DNA of 64,000 nucleotides from an uncultured Rhodospirillaceae bacterium (lineage in GTDB: Bacteria; Pseudomonadota; Alphaproteobacteria; Rhodospirillales; Magnetospirillaceae). Below, in pieces: positions 1 to 7,387 of the stretch. The stretch's first letter is position 1. Every line of letters starts with the position of its first letter. The translations under genes were made by a program, and so were the position numbers. The notes beneath the pieces were generated by a model. That model searched no databases and was not told where the DNA came from. It worked only from the letters and a program-made list of their open reading frames with translations. The stretch is taken from positions 62,001 through 126,000 of the forward strand of contig CAIUSV010000012.1 in the NCBI GenBank assembly GCA_903901915.1, written 5' to 3'.

Positions 1-1405
1 CCAGCTCGCGGTTGGACATGTCGAGGTCGGCCACCAGCTTCTTGAGGCGCTCGCGAGCCTCGACCTGATCGCTGACGTCGCGGCCGACCATCAGCAGGTG
101 GGGCTTGTCGTTCATCGGGAACGAGGAATACTCGACTTCGACCCAGAAGGTCCGGCCGAAGGTCGAGGTGCATTGGGTTGCCAGCGCCTGGGGCTTTCCC
201 GAGGCTAGTGCCGTTTCGGCGGCGGCCAGCATGCCCGACCGCTTCCATGAGTCCAGCCGGCGGAAATTCTGCCCCAGCATTCCCCCCACCGTGCCGCCGA
301 TCATTCGTGCCGCCGCCTCGTTGGCCAGGATGCAGTCGCCTTCGGTATCATAGGCCGCCACCGCCGAGGTGGAGGCGGAAACCACGGCGGAATTCAGCTT
401 CGACAGTTCCTCGACCTCGGACCGCGCCGCTTGCATGTCGCGGATGGACGCCTCGGTCCGCAGCCACGACCGCCGGGTCATCAGGAACAGCGCCAGGGTG
501 GTGGTGGCGAACACCCCCACCAGGCCCGCCAGCTTGAACACCCTTTGGCGCCATTGGGCGATGTAGTCTTCGGTGGCCAGGGCGACGATGATGTAAAGCG
601 GATGGGAGCCGACCTTGCGGAACGACACCGTCTTGACGTTGCTGTCGAATCCCGCCACCGACGTGAAGGTGCCGGCGCCGATCTGGGCCTTGACCATGGC
701 CCGCAGTTCGGGGGAAACCGCCGAGTGGCCGATGGCCCGGCCTTCCGACGGCATCGGGTGGCGGGCGATCAGTCCCAGGTCGCCGTCGCGTAGGGCTACC
801 GCGCCGTTGGGGCCGACGTCGAGGTGGGAAAACATCTCGGCCAGGCGATCCAGCCAGATCACCGCATAGGCGATGCCGGCAAAGGAACCGTCGGCGCGGT
901 TGACCCGCCGCGACAGCACGATTTGCCAGTTGCCGGTGATGCGGCCCAGTACCGGCTTGGAGATGATCAGCCCGGCGCCGGGGGTATCGCGCAGCAGGTG
1001 GAAGTAGTCCCGATCGCCGATGTTGGGTCGCCCCCCCCGCATCGGTCCGGTCCACACCATGATATCGCCGTTTTCGTCGGTCAACCCCATGCTGTCCACA
1101 TCGGACAGGCGCCGGAAGAAGCCGATCAGGCTTTCGCCGCTGTCGTTCGCCGTGCCGCCCGCCTGAACGAAGTTGTCGGCAATGGTGTTCAGCGCCAGAT
1201 CGACCCGGCCGAACGTCGCCGCCAGATTCTGTTCGAGCACCTGGGCGAGGTTACGGGACGTAACCTCGGCCCGCTCCTCGTCGCGGTCGCGGGCCTGATG
1301 CGCCGCCAGCGCCGCCAGTCCCACCACCAGCAGGTTCAAGAGCACAATTCCGACGGCCAGCCGCCGGATGACCGGTGCGGAAGAAGACTGTGACGGGTCG
1401 AACAT
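1..1405 (-). CDS. dCache/PAS membrane sensor protein (3' end outside window)
   Basis: This frame stays open from an ATG at 1405 to the window edge, giving 468 codons of a longer protein. A membrane segment lies at about residues 13-33. A periplasmic dCache-type sensor region follows at about 40-280, with a typical IGDRDYF motif and a later GRITGNWQIVLSRR stretch. A second membrane segment lies near 285-305 and a PAS domain near 335-450. The frame ends in a probable coiled linker (ERLKKLVADLDMSN), as seen before histidine kinase or GGDEF modules. The output domain is not visible, so kinase or diguanylate cyclase cannot be decided. It probably binds a small ligand such as an amino or organic acid outside the membrane. 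The ribosome site before the start is weak (AGG only), so the start is less certain than the frame. Confidence 0.8.
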   Translation of the reverse strand, partial: MFDPSQSSSAPVIRRLAVGIVLLNLLVVGLAALAAHQARDRDEERAEVTSRNLAQVLEQNLAATFGRVDLALNTIADNFVQAGGTANDSGESLIGFFRRLSDVDSMGLTDENGDIMVWTGPMRGGRPNIGDRDYFHLLRDTPGAGLIISKPVLGRITGNWQIVLSRRVNRADGSFAGIAYAVIWLDRLAEMFSHLDVGPNGAVALRDGDLGLIARHPMPSEGRAIGHSAVSPELRAMVKAQIGAGTFTSVAGFDSNVKTVSFRKVGSHPLYIIVALATEDYIAQWRQRVFKLAGLVGVFATTTLALFLMTRRSWLRTEASIRDMQAARSEVEELSKLNSAVVSASTSAVAAYDTEGDCILANEAAARMIGGTVGGMLGQNFRRLDSWKRSGMLAAAETALASGKPQALATQCTSTFGRTFWVEVEYSSFPMNDKPHLLMVGRDVSDQVEARERLKKLVADLDMSNREL

Positions 1406-1468
1406 GATGCCTATGGAGCGTTGAACATCGGTGAAGAATAACAACCCCGAGGGCCGACGAACAGCGGT

Positions 1469-2602
1469 TTACGATGCGCTCCGTTTCTCCGTCGTCACGC
1501 CGCCGAAGTGTCGGTGGCGGAAATTGTTCAACGGCCGGTCGATCAGCCGAACCAATATCGCCGACAGGATCAACGAGGCGATCACCGCCACGTAAGGTAG
1601 GCTTTCCCGCCCCACCGACCCCTTGATGACGCCGACGACGAACAAATGGCTGATGTAGACGGGATAGGAAAGTTCGCCGAGCATGTCGTCCAGCCTGGAC
1701 TTTCTGGTGGCATTGAAGATCCAGGGCAGGGACGTCGCCACGATCAGCACGACGGCGATATAGCTCCACGGGTACAGGGGCGCCACCGTATGCCCGAAGC
1801 CGAAGCACGATACGATGACGACGGCCACCAGCGCGTATCCCATGGTCGTCGCCGGTCCGACCGGGCTTTCGCCGGAGAACTTCGCCAGATAGAACCGGCA
1901 CGCGCAGGCGCCCAGGCAGAAGGTTCCGATCTCGACCGGGAAAAAGGCGTTGATCCAATCCGCCCCCTGCCGCCAGTCCCCGGCATGGCCCGCCGACATC
2001 AGCGCCACCCGCAGGGCGGTTGCCGCGATGATGGCGCCCACCAGCACCGCGATTTTTCGCCGCAACAGCCACGGCGCCAGCAGATAAAACCAGATCTCGA
2101 TCGCCAGCGACCAGGACTGGCCGAGATAGTTGAGTTCGGTGCCGTTGATGCCGTAGGTGGTCTGGTCCGGGTTCACGAACAGGTCGAGCTGGCCGATCAT
2201 GGGGCGGAGAACGCTGAGCCGGAGTATGTCCTGGCCGACAATGAACAGGTTCGAGACGGCATAAAGCGATTTAACGACGAGCCCGCCCTGATCGAAGACG
2301 AAGCGGTTGTACATCAGCGTATTGGTCGGGTAGAGCCGATGGGTGGCGAGCTCGTATATGACCGTCGCGGCAAGCGCCAGGTAATAAAGGGGAAACAGGC
2401 GGATCGCCCGGCTGATATAGAAATTCCTGACCCAATGCGCCGTTCCGCCGTATTTGGTCGTGATGATGTACTGCATATAGAAGCCGGATATTACGTAAAA
2501 GGCGCTGACGGGCAGCCTGCCACTGAGCGCGTGGCCGGTCAGGGGCACCGAGGTGTGGGTCAAGACCACGATTATCGCCAGGACAAGCCGAAAAACACCC
2601 AC
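1469..2602 (-). CDS. Acyltransferase 3 family membrane protein
   Basis: A 377-residue polytopic membrane protein of the acyltransferase-3 (OafA/NodX/YrhL) family, which transfers acetyl or other acyl groups from the cytoplasm to surface glycans. Family signs are the N-terminal catalytic-type histidine in LTHTSVP (about residue 16), the AFYVISGFYM segment, an arginine-rich loop (SRAIRLFPLYY) and QSWSLAIEIWFYLLAPW in the middle. About ten hydrophobic segments follow. The length suits a stand-alone transferase without an SGNH domain. It lies 63 bases upstream of the sensor gene on the same strand. The substrate cannot be told from sequence; O-antigen, capsule or another polysaccharide are all possible. 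Confidence 0.85.
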   Translation of the reverse strand: MGVFRLVLAIIVVLTHTSVPLTGHALSGRLPVSAFYVISGFYMQYIITTKYGGTAHWVRNFYISRAIRLFPLYYLALAATVIYELATHRLYPTNTLMYNRFVFDQGGLVVKSLYAVSNLFIVGQDILRLSVLRPMIGQLDLFVNPDQTTYGINGTELNYLGQSWSLAIEIWFYLLAPWLLRRKIAVLVGAIIAATALRVALMSAGHAGDWRQGADWINAFFPVEIGTFCLGACACRFYLAKFSGESPVGPATTMGYALVAVVIVSCFGFGHTVAPLYPWSYIAVVLIVATSLPWIFNATRKSRLDDMLGELSYPVYISHLFVVGVIKGSVGRESLPYVAVIASLILSAILVRLIDRPLNNFRHRHFGGVTTEKRSAS

Positions 2603-2746
2603 GCTTCCCTCCCTTCGGGATCATGTCGACGCCAAGGTCGCCATGCTAGCGCAGATGCCGCACGCCGATAAGGCCGATCGGCGGACGAGGCGCCGAGGAA
2701 AATCGCATAAAATTTTAGAAATTCCGTATGAATAAAAATTCAGATC

Positions 2747-2789
2747 TGTGGACATGATCACAGAATAGGCATGGCAAAGGCGGTAGATT
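2747..2789 (+). promoter_or_regulatory. CRP/FNR-like operator and -10 element of flp copy 1
   Basis: TGTGG-N6-TCACA at 2747-2762 differs from the CRP consensus TGTGA-N6-TCACA at one base. Its centre is 29.5 bases before a TAGATT hexamer (2784-2789). If that is the -10, the site sits near -41.5, the class II activator position. The same two elements recur at the same spacing before the second pilin gene. The start of transcription is predicted near 2796, giving a leader of about 100 bases. Confidence 0.55.
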
Positions 2790-2898
2790 GTGTCCAACGA
2801 GATGAGGGCGGGAAAGTAAATAGTTTGAATGCCTCATCACTCGGATGACAGAAACAATGCCTCTCGTGGACGAGGGGCGACTTCAAGGAGTTAAAGCC

Positions 2899-3075
2899 AT
2901 GTTGACCTACGCTCGCTGCATGATCCGCCAGTACGTTCACAACGAAAAGGGCGCCACCGCCATTGAGTATGGCCTGATCGCCGCGCTGGTTTCCATCGCC
3001 GCCCTCGCCGCCTTCCAGGCCATCGGCCCCAAGCTGCAGACCACCTTCCAGTCGGTCGCCGACGCTTTGAAGTAG
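2899..3075 (+). CDS. flp1: Flp-type prepilin, copy 1
   Basis: A 58-residue prepilin of the Flp/Fap family, the building block of Tad pili. The short basic leader ends at Gly18, with the processing motif G-ATAIEYG: cleavage after the glycine, Glu at +5 and Tyr at +6. This would leave a mature pilin of 40 residues with a hydrophobic core helix (LIAALVSIAALAAF). The start was chosen for the AAGGAG at 2885-2890, eight bases before the ATG; longer in-frame starts lack a ribosome site. The product is identical in all 58 residues to that of copy 2. It has its own promoter and terminator, so it is a single-gene unit upstream of the assembly genes. Confidence 0.95.
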   Translation: MLTYARCMIRQYVHNEKGATAIEYGLIAALVSIAALAAFQAIGPKLQTTFQSVADALK

Positions 3076-3113
3076 GGGCGGGCCAAAACCAAAACTCACG
3101 CCGACCTTGTCTG

Positions 3114-3148
3114 GGCGCCCCCGCGAAAACGGGGGCGCCATTGTTTTG
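3114..3148 (+). terminator. Rho-independent terminator of flp copy 1
   Basis: A 10-bp stem (GGCGCCCCCG with CGGGGGCGCC, 3114-3123 and 3130-3139) closes a six-base loop and is followed by ATTGTTTTG. It lies 38 bases after the flp stop codon. Confidence 0.85.
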
Positions 3149-3218
3149 CGCCGCGATCAAGGTGTTGGGAAAAAATATCTAAAATTTTTCGTATTTCCGA
3201 ACAATAAAAATTCATCTA

Positions 3219-3261
3219 TGTGGACGAGATCACAGAATACATGGCGGAAAGAAGGTAGGTT
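3219..3261 (+). promoter_or_regulatory. CRP/FNR-like operator and -10 element of flp copy 2
   Basis: TGTGG-N6-TCACA at 3219-3234, with different spacer bases from copy 1, is followed at the same distance by TAGGTT (3256-3261). The palindrome arms are unchanged while the flanking sequence differs at many places, which argues that the arms are under selection. Confidence 0.55.
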
Positions 3262-3370
3262 GTGTTTAACGAGATGCGGGGCGGGAAGAAAAAGTTTGAA
3301 TACCCCATCGCTCGGATGATCGAAACAAAGCCTCCTCATGGATGGAAGGCGACTTCAAGGAGTTAAAGCC

Positions 3371-3547
3371 ATGTTGACCTACGCTCGCTGCATGATCCGC
3401 CAGTATGTTCACAACGAGAAGGGCGCGACCGCCATCGAATACGGCCTGATCGCCGCGCTGGTTTCCATCGCCGCCCTAGCCGCCTTCCAGGCCATCGGCC
3501 CCAAGCTGCAGACCACCTTCCAGTCGGTCGCCGACGCCTTGAAGTAG
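3371..3547 (+). CDS. flp2: Flp-type prepilin, copy 2
   Basis: Second 58-residue Flp prepilin, identical in protein sequence to copy 1 and encoded 472 bases downstream. It has the same Gly18 cleavage point, the same E+5/Y+6 pair and the same AAGGAG ribosome site eight bases before the ATG. Nucleotide differences inside the gene are synonymous (for example GAG for GAA and GCG for GCC). Its own CRP-like promoter lies upstream and its own terminator downstream. The prepilin peptidase gene follows 170 bases later, then the rest of the Tad machine. Two equal copies may raise pilin dose or allow separate control. Confidence 0.95.
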   Translation: MLTYARCMIRQYVHNEKGATAIEYGLIAALVSIAALAAFQAIGPKLQTTFQSVADALK

Positions 3548-3586
3548 GGGCGGGCCAAAACCAAAACTCACATCGACCTTGCCTGG

Positions 3587-3618
3587 GCGCCTCCGTGAAA
3601 ACGGAGGCGCAATTGTTT
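3587..3618 (+). terminator. Rho-independent terminator of flp copy 2
   Basis: GCGCCTCCGT (3587-3596), a GAAA loop and ACGGAGGCGC (3601-3610), then AATTGTTTTG. Compared with the copy 1 hairpin, one stem pair has changed from C-G to T-A on both arms, a compensatory change that keeps the fold. Confidence 0.88.
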
Positions 3619-3717
3619 TGCGTGGACGCTAACATTGATGAAGTGTGGAGGCTGTCACATCCCCAAATTCCGCCAGCCGCTATTGTCGATAGAATGAGTT
3701 TCATGGAGGGAGGGAAC

Positions 3718-4227
3718 ATGCCGGACAATGCCATCGTCATCGCTGCCGGCCTGGTCTTCATCGCCGGCCTAGCCGACGCGGCGATTTCCGATCTGCGGGC
3801 TTTTCGCATCGCCAACCGGACGCCGCTACTGCTGCTGGCGGCCTTCGTCCCGGCGGGGCTGGCGGGCGGGCTGTCGTGGCCGGCGTGGCTGGGTCATGCC
3901 GGGGCGGGGCTGGTGCTGTTCGTGCTGGGCGCCTTCCTGTTCGCCCGCGGCGTCTGGGGCGGCGGCGACGCCAAGCTGCTGCCGGCGGTGGGGGTTTGGG
4001 TCGGCGTGCTGGGGATGCCGCGTTTCCTCTTGGTGATGGCGCTGGCCGGCGGGGTGCTGGCGGTGTTGGCCCTGGTGGCGCAACGGGTGAAACTGGCGCC
4101 GGGCGGGCCGGTGCGGGCGTGGGGCGAGCGGTTGGCCGCCGCTGGTCATGTGCCTTACGGCGTGGCCATCGCCGCCGGCGGTATCGACTGGTGGATGGCC
4201 GCCATGCCGCCGCTGGCGGGAGGCTGA
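3718..4227 (+). CDS. cpaA: Prepilin peptidase of the Tad system (CpaA/TadV)
   Basis: A 169-residue aspartic membrane protease of the short A24 family that cleaves Flp prepilins at the inner membrane. The two catalytic aspartates are in SDLRAFRIANR (near residue 25) and GGGDAKLLPA (near residue 85), at the positions used by CpaA/TadV proteins. About five to six hydrophobic segments are present. The start at 3718 was chosen for the GGAGGGAGGG run ending three bases before the ATG; the open frame extends upstream but has no better start. It follows the flp2 terminator, so it probably has its own promoter in the 99 bases before it. The next gene, cpaB, starts 81 bases on. Confidence 0.92.
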   Translation: MPDNAIVIAAGLVFIAGLADAAISDLRAFRIANRTPLLLLAAFVPAGLAGGLSWPAWLGHAGAGLVLFVLGAFLFARGVWGGGDAKLLPAVGVWVGVLGMPRFLLVMALAGGVLAVLALVAQRVKLAPGGPVRAWGERLAAAGHVPYGVAIAAGGIDWWMAAMPPLAGG

Positions 4228-4308
4228 CGCCGTGGTTGCGCCGAATGGGGATTTCGCCGATTGTCGTAAGGGGTATCGCGGCGACGGAAGGGGGAGCGGG
4301 GCTGTGTC

Positions 4309-5211
4309 ATGCGACTGGTAACCGTCGTTCTGGTGGTGGCCGCCCTGGCCGCCGGTCTGACCGCGCTGCTGGCCAAGGTCTGGCTCGACCGCCAGGCGGC
4401 CGGACGGGCGCGGCCGGAGGCCCCGGCCCTGGTCGAGGTGCTGGTGGCTGCGCGCGAGATACCGGCCGGCGTGGCGCTGGCGGCCGCCGACCTGCGGTAT
4501 GACGGCTGGCCCGCCGCCGCGGTGACGCCTCGGCTGCTGGTACGCCGGGCGGGCGACGACCCCAAGGCCCAGTTCATCGGCCAGACCGTCCGCCGTCCGT
4601 TGGCCGAGGGCGAGCCGTTCAGCGCCGCCGCCACCTTCCGGCCGGATGGGTCGGGGGTGCTGGCGGGGCTGTTGATGCCGGGGATGCGGGCGGTTTCCAT
4701 CGCCATCACTAATTCCAGCGCCGTGTCGGGGTTCATCACCCCGGGCGACCGGGTCGACATCGTCCTGGCCGCCGATCTTCAGCGGGCCACCGAGGGCGAC
4801 CGCCAGCAGGGCGGCGGCGGCTCGGCCTTCATGTTGCGCTATGTCGCCGAGACCGTGCTGACCGACATCAAGGTGCTGGCCATCGATCAGCAGATCGCCC
4901 GGGGCCGCGACGGCGGTGCTCAGCAGGGCAAGACCGCCACCGTCGAGGTCTCGCCCAAGCAGGCCGAGCTGCTGAGCGCCGCCGGCATGCTCGGCTCCCT
5001 GCAACTGGTGCTGCGCGGCCTGCAATCGGCCACGCCGGCGGCGGCGCCGACCGAGCCCGATCCAGGCTTCACCAGCGATGCCGAGGCCAGCAAGGCATTG
5101 CAGGTCATGCTGGGCGCCAGGTCCATGTCCAACAAGCGGGAACGGTCGGGCGGCACCTCGGTCCAGATCAACCGTGCCGGTCAGGTCACGTCCGAGGGAT
5201 TCGCCCGATGA
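4309..5211 (+). CDS. cpaB: Flp pilus assembly protein CpaB (RcpC)
   Basis: A 300-residue periplasmic protein with a single N-terminal membrane anchor (LVTVVLVVAALAAGLTALL). A SAF-type domain lies at about residues 45-105 (VLVAAREIPAGVAL) and an RcpC-like region follows, with SGFITPGDRVDIVLAADL. CpaB/RcpC proteins support the secretin channel of the Tad pilus and may contact the cell wall. Family membership is clear; the exact role is less well settled. The TGA stop overlaps the cpaC ATG by four bases, so the two are translationally coupled. Confidence 0.92.
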   Translation: MRLVTVVLVVAALAAGLTALLAKVWLDRQAAGRARPEAPALVEVLVAAREIPAGVALAAADLRYDGWPAAAVTPRLLVRRAGDDPKAQFIGQTVRRPLAEGEPFSAAATFRPDGSGVLAGLLMPGMRAVSIAITNSSAVSGFITPGDRVDIVLAADLQRATEGDRQQGGGGSAFMLRYVAETVLTDIKVLAIDQQIARGRDGGAQQGKTATVEVSPKQAELLSAAGMLGSLQLVLRGLQSATPAAAPTEPDPGFTSDAEASKALQVMLGARSMSNKRERSGGTSVQINRAGQVTSEGFAR

Positions 5212-6686
5212 TGCTTCGACTTCTCGCAATTCTGCTGCTGCTGGCGGGGCCGGCCCTGGCCGAGGATGCGCCCGAGCCACCGCCGCCGGCGGCGGCGCCC
5301 AGGGCCAAGGTGGTGGCGGTGGGGGCCGGAGCCGAGACCGCCGCGCCGCGTCAGGCGGTGACGCTGCCGCGCGGCCCGCTGCCGCCGGTGTTCGAGTCAA
5401 TGCGCATCGCCGTCGGCAAGTCGGTGGACATCGCCTTGCCGTCGGCGGTGAAGGACGTGGTGGTGGGCAATTCCGACATCGCCGACGTCATGGTACGCTC
5501 GCCGTCACAGGTCTATGTGGTCGGCCGCGCCGTCGGCCAGACCAACGTCTTCCTGCTCGACCGCGCCGGCCGGACCATCCGCCGGCTGGAAATCGCCGTC
5601 GCCATCGATGCCCAGGCGGTGCGCGAGGCCTTGCGTCAGGTGCTGCCCGACGAGAACGCCATCCAGGTCGAGGCGGTCAACGACAGCCTCTACCTGTCGG
5701 GCACGGTCAGGAACGACGCCGCCGTCAAGTCGGCCCGGACCCTGGCGCGCCGCTATGTCGGCGGCGACGACAATCTGGTCAACCTGCTGCGGATATCCAA
5801 CGACCAGCAGGTGCTGCTGCATGTCAAGGTCGCGGAAATCCAGCGCACGGTACTCAAGGAGCTGGGGGTCGGCCTTCAGACCACCCGCCCGCTCAGCCTG
5901 ACCAGCTCGAAACAGACGGTGACCGGCAGCACCACCGGCACCGTCGGGTTGTTCGACAGCGTCACCGCCCCGGTTTTCGGCAGCGCCACCGTGCTGGGCA
6001 TCGGCACCCTGATCACCAGCCTCAGTATTCTGGAGAACCAGGGACTGATCCGTACCCTGGTCGAGCCCAATTTGACCGCGGTTTCGGGTGAGACCGCCAC
6101 CATGCTGGCCGGTGGCGAGGTGCCGGTCCCCATCTCCCAGACCACTGGTCAGGTGACCATCGAGTACAAGCCCTACGGCGTGCTGCTGAACTTTACCCCC
6201 ACGGTGCTGGACCCCGGCCGGCTCAGCCTCAAGATGTCCACCGAGGTCAGCGCCATCGACAACAACAACAAGATCGCCATCAGTTCAACGATCTCGGTGC
6301 CGGCGTTCAAGGTTCGCCGCGCCGGCTCGACGGTGGAACTGCCGTCGGGCGGGTCGATCATGATCGCCGGGTTGTTGCAGAACGACATTACCAGCAATAT
6401 CGCCGGCCTGCCCGGCCTGATGGACCTGCCGGTGCTGGGGGCGCTGTTCCGCTCCAACTCGTTCCAGCGCAACGAGACCGAACTGGTGGTGATCCTGTCG
6501 GCCTATGTGGTGCAGCCGCTGGAGCGCCAGGGCGCGCTATCGACGCCGTCGGACGGTTTCGCGCCGTCGTCGGACATCAAGCGCTTCCTGTTCGGCCGCC
6601 TGCAGGACATCTATACCAAGCGGGGCCGGGAGGCGCCGGCGATTCCGGCGCCGCTCCAGGGACCCTACGGCTACATCGTCCAGTGA
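5208..6686 (+). CDS. cpaC: Tad pilus secretin CpaC (RcpA)
   Basis: A 492-residue outer-membrane secretin forming the channel for the Flp pilus. A signal peptide (LLAILLLLAGPALA) comes first. A proline-rich linker follows, then the pilus N-terminal domain at about 60-135 (VVVGNSDIADVMVRSPSQVY) and a BON-like domain near 140-200. The secretin core spans about 225-440, with the hallmark VEPNLTAVSGETATMLAGGE and VPAFKVRRAGSTVELPSGGS. The C-terminal tail is short. Coupled by overlap to cpaB and followed 14 bases later by cpaD. Confidence 0.95.
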   Translation: MMLRLLAILLLLAGPALAEDAPEPPPPAAAPRAKVVAVGAGAETAAPRQAVTLPRGPLPPVFESMRIAVGKSVDIALPSAVKDVVVGNSDIADVMVRSPSQVYVVGRAVGQTNVFLLDRAGRTIRRLEIAVAIDAQAVREALRQVLPDENAIQVEAVNDSLYLSGTVRNDAAVKSARTLARRYVGGDDNLVNLLRISNDQQVLLHVKVAEIQRTVLKELGVGLQTTRPLSLTSSKQTVTGSTTGTVGLFDSVTAPVFGSATVLGIGTLITSLSILENQGLIRTLVEPNLTAVSGETATMLAGGEVPVPISQTTGQVTIEYKPYGVLLNFTPTVLDPGRLSLKMSTEVSAIDNNNKIAISSTISVPAFKVRRAGSTVELPSGGSIMIAGLLQNDITSNIAGLPGLMDLPVLGALFRSNSFQRNETELVVILSAYVVQPLERQGALSTPSDGFAPSSDIKRFLFGRLQDIYTKRGREAPAIPAPLQGPYGYIVQ

Positions 6687-6700
6687 GGGGGAACCCCGCC

Positions 6701-7378
6701 ATGAACCCGCGCCACGCCGCCGCCCTGCTGGTCCTGCCGTTGCTGCTGTCGGCCTGCGTCGACGAGATGATCCTGCCCGCCGACCTGTCCGAGCACGACT
6801 ATCGCATTTCCCATCCGGTGACGGTGGAAGAGCGCGCCGAGGTGGCGATATTCGATCGTCCGGCCGAGGGTGTTGCGCTGTCGGCCTATGATCGCGGCCG
6901 CCTGACCCGGCTGGCCGCCGAATCGGTGCGGCGGGGCTCGGGGCCGGCCCAGGTGGTCGCCGTGGCCGGTAGCGAAGGCTTTGCCCGCTCGCTTGCCGCC
7001 ATCATCAAGGACGGCGGCGTCGCCGAGGTCGAGGTCAGGGTCGTTGCCGGGGAAGGCGCGCCGGAGGACGGCACGGCGGTGGTCCGGGTGCCGGTATGGA
7101 CCGCGGTCGCGCCGGAATGCGGCAGTTTCGATCGCGGTCTCAATCCCAACTCCAGCAACGCGCCCAACAGCAATTGGGGCTGCTCGTTGCAGCGCAACCG
7201 GGCGTTGATGGTGCAAAATCCCGCCGATCTGATCCGAGCCCGCGAGGCCAGTGGCCGCGATGGCAATCGCGCCAGCCAAGTGCTCGATAAATACGGCCGC
7301 GGCGAGGCCACCGGTTCGGCCGCCGAGGCGATCAAGCAGGGCAGCACCAGCCCGGTCGGCTCGGCCGGCGGCAAGTAG
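6701..7378 (+). CDS. cpaD: Tad pilus lipoprotein CpaD
   Basis: A 225-residue outer-membrane lipoprotein of the CpaD family, thought to help secretin assembly or stability. The lipobox LLSAC gives lipidation at about Cys20. Family signature segments are SEHDYRISHPVTVEE, YDRGRLTRLA and, near the C-terminus, CSLQRNRALMVQNPADLIRAR with the nearby NSNWGC. The start was placed at ATG 6701, which yields a compact signal peptide and has GAGGGGG upstream; a GTG at 6683 in frame is possible but would lengthen the leader. The next gene, cpaE, begins nine bases after the stop. Confidence 0.92.
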   Translation: MNPRHAAALLVLPLLLSACVDEMILPADLSEHDYRISHPVTVEERAEVAIFDRPAEGVALSAYDRGRLTRLAAESVRRGSGPAQVVAVAGSEGFARSLAAIIKDGGVAEVEVRVVAGEGAPEDGTAVVRVPVWTAVAPECGSFDRGLNPNSSNAPNSNWGCSLQRNRALMVQNPADLIRAREASGRDGNRASQVLDKYGRGEATGSAAEAIKQGSTSPVGSAGGK

Positions 7379-7387
7379 GGGCGGGGC

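Larger units (their letters stand above)
2709..3622 (+). repeat. Tandem duplication carrying the two flp genes with their promoters and terminators
   Basis: Two units with a period of 472 bases (ATG at 2899 and 3371). Unit 1 runs roughly 2709-3150 and unit 2 roughly 3181-3622. The coding parts differ only at silent positions. The leaders and terminators have diverged but keep the same layout: an AT-rich stretch, a CRP-like palindrome exactly 152 bases before the ATG, a TAGRTT hexamer, an AAGGAG ribosome site and a GC-rich hairpin. Confidence 0.9.
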
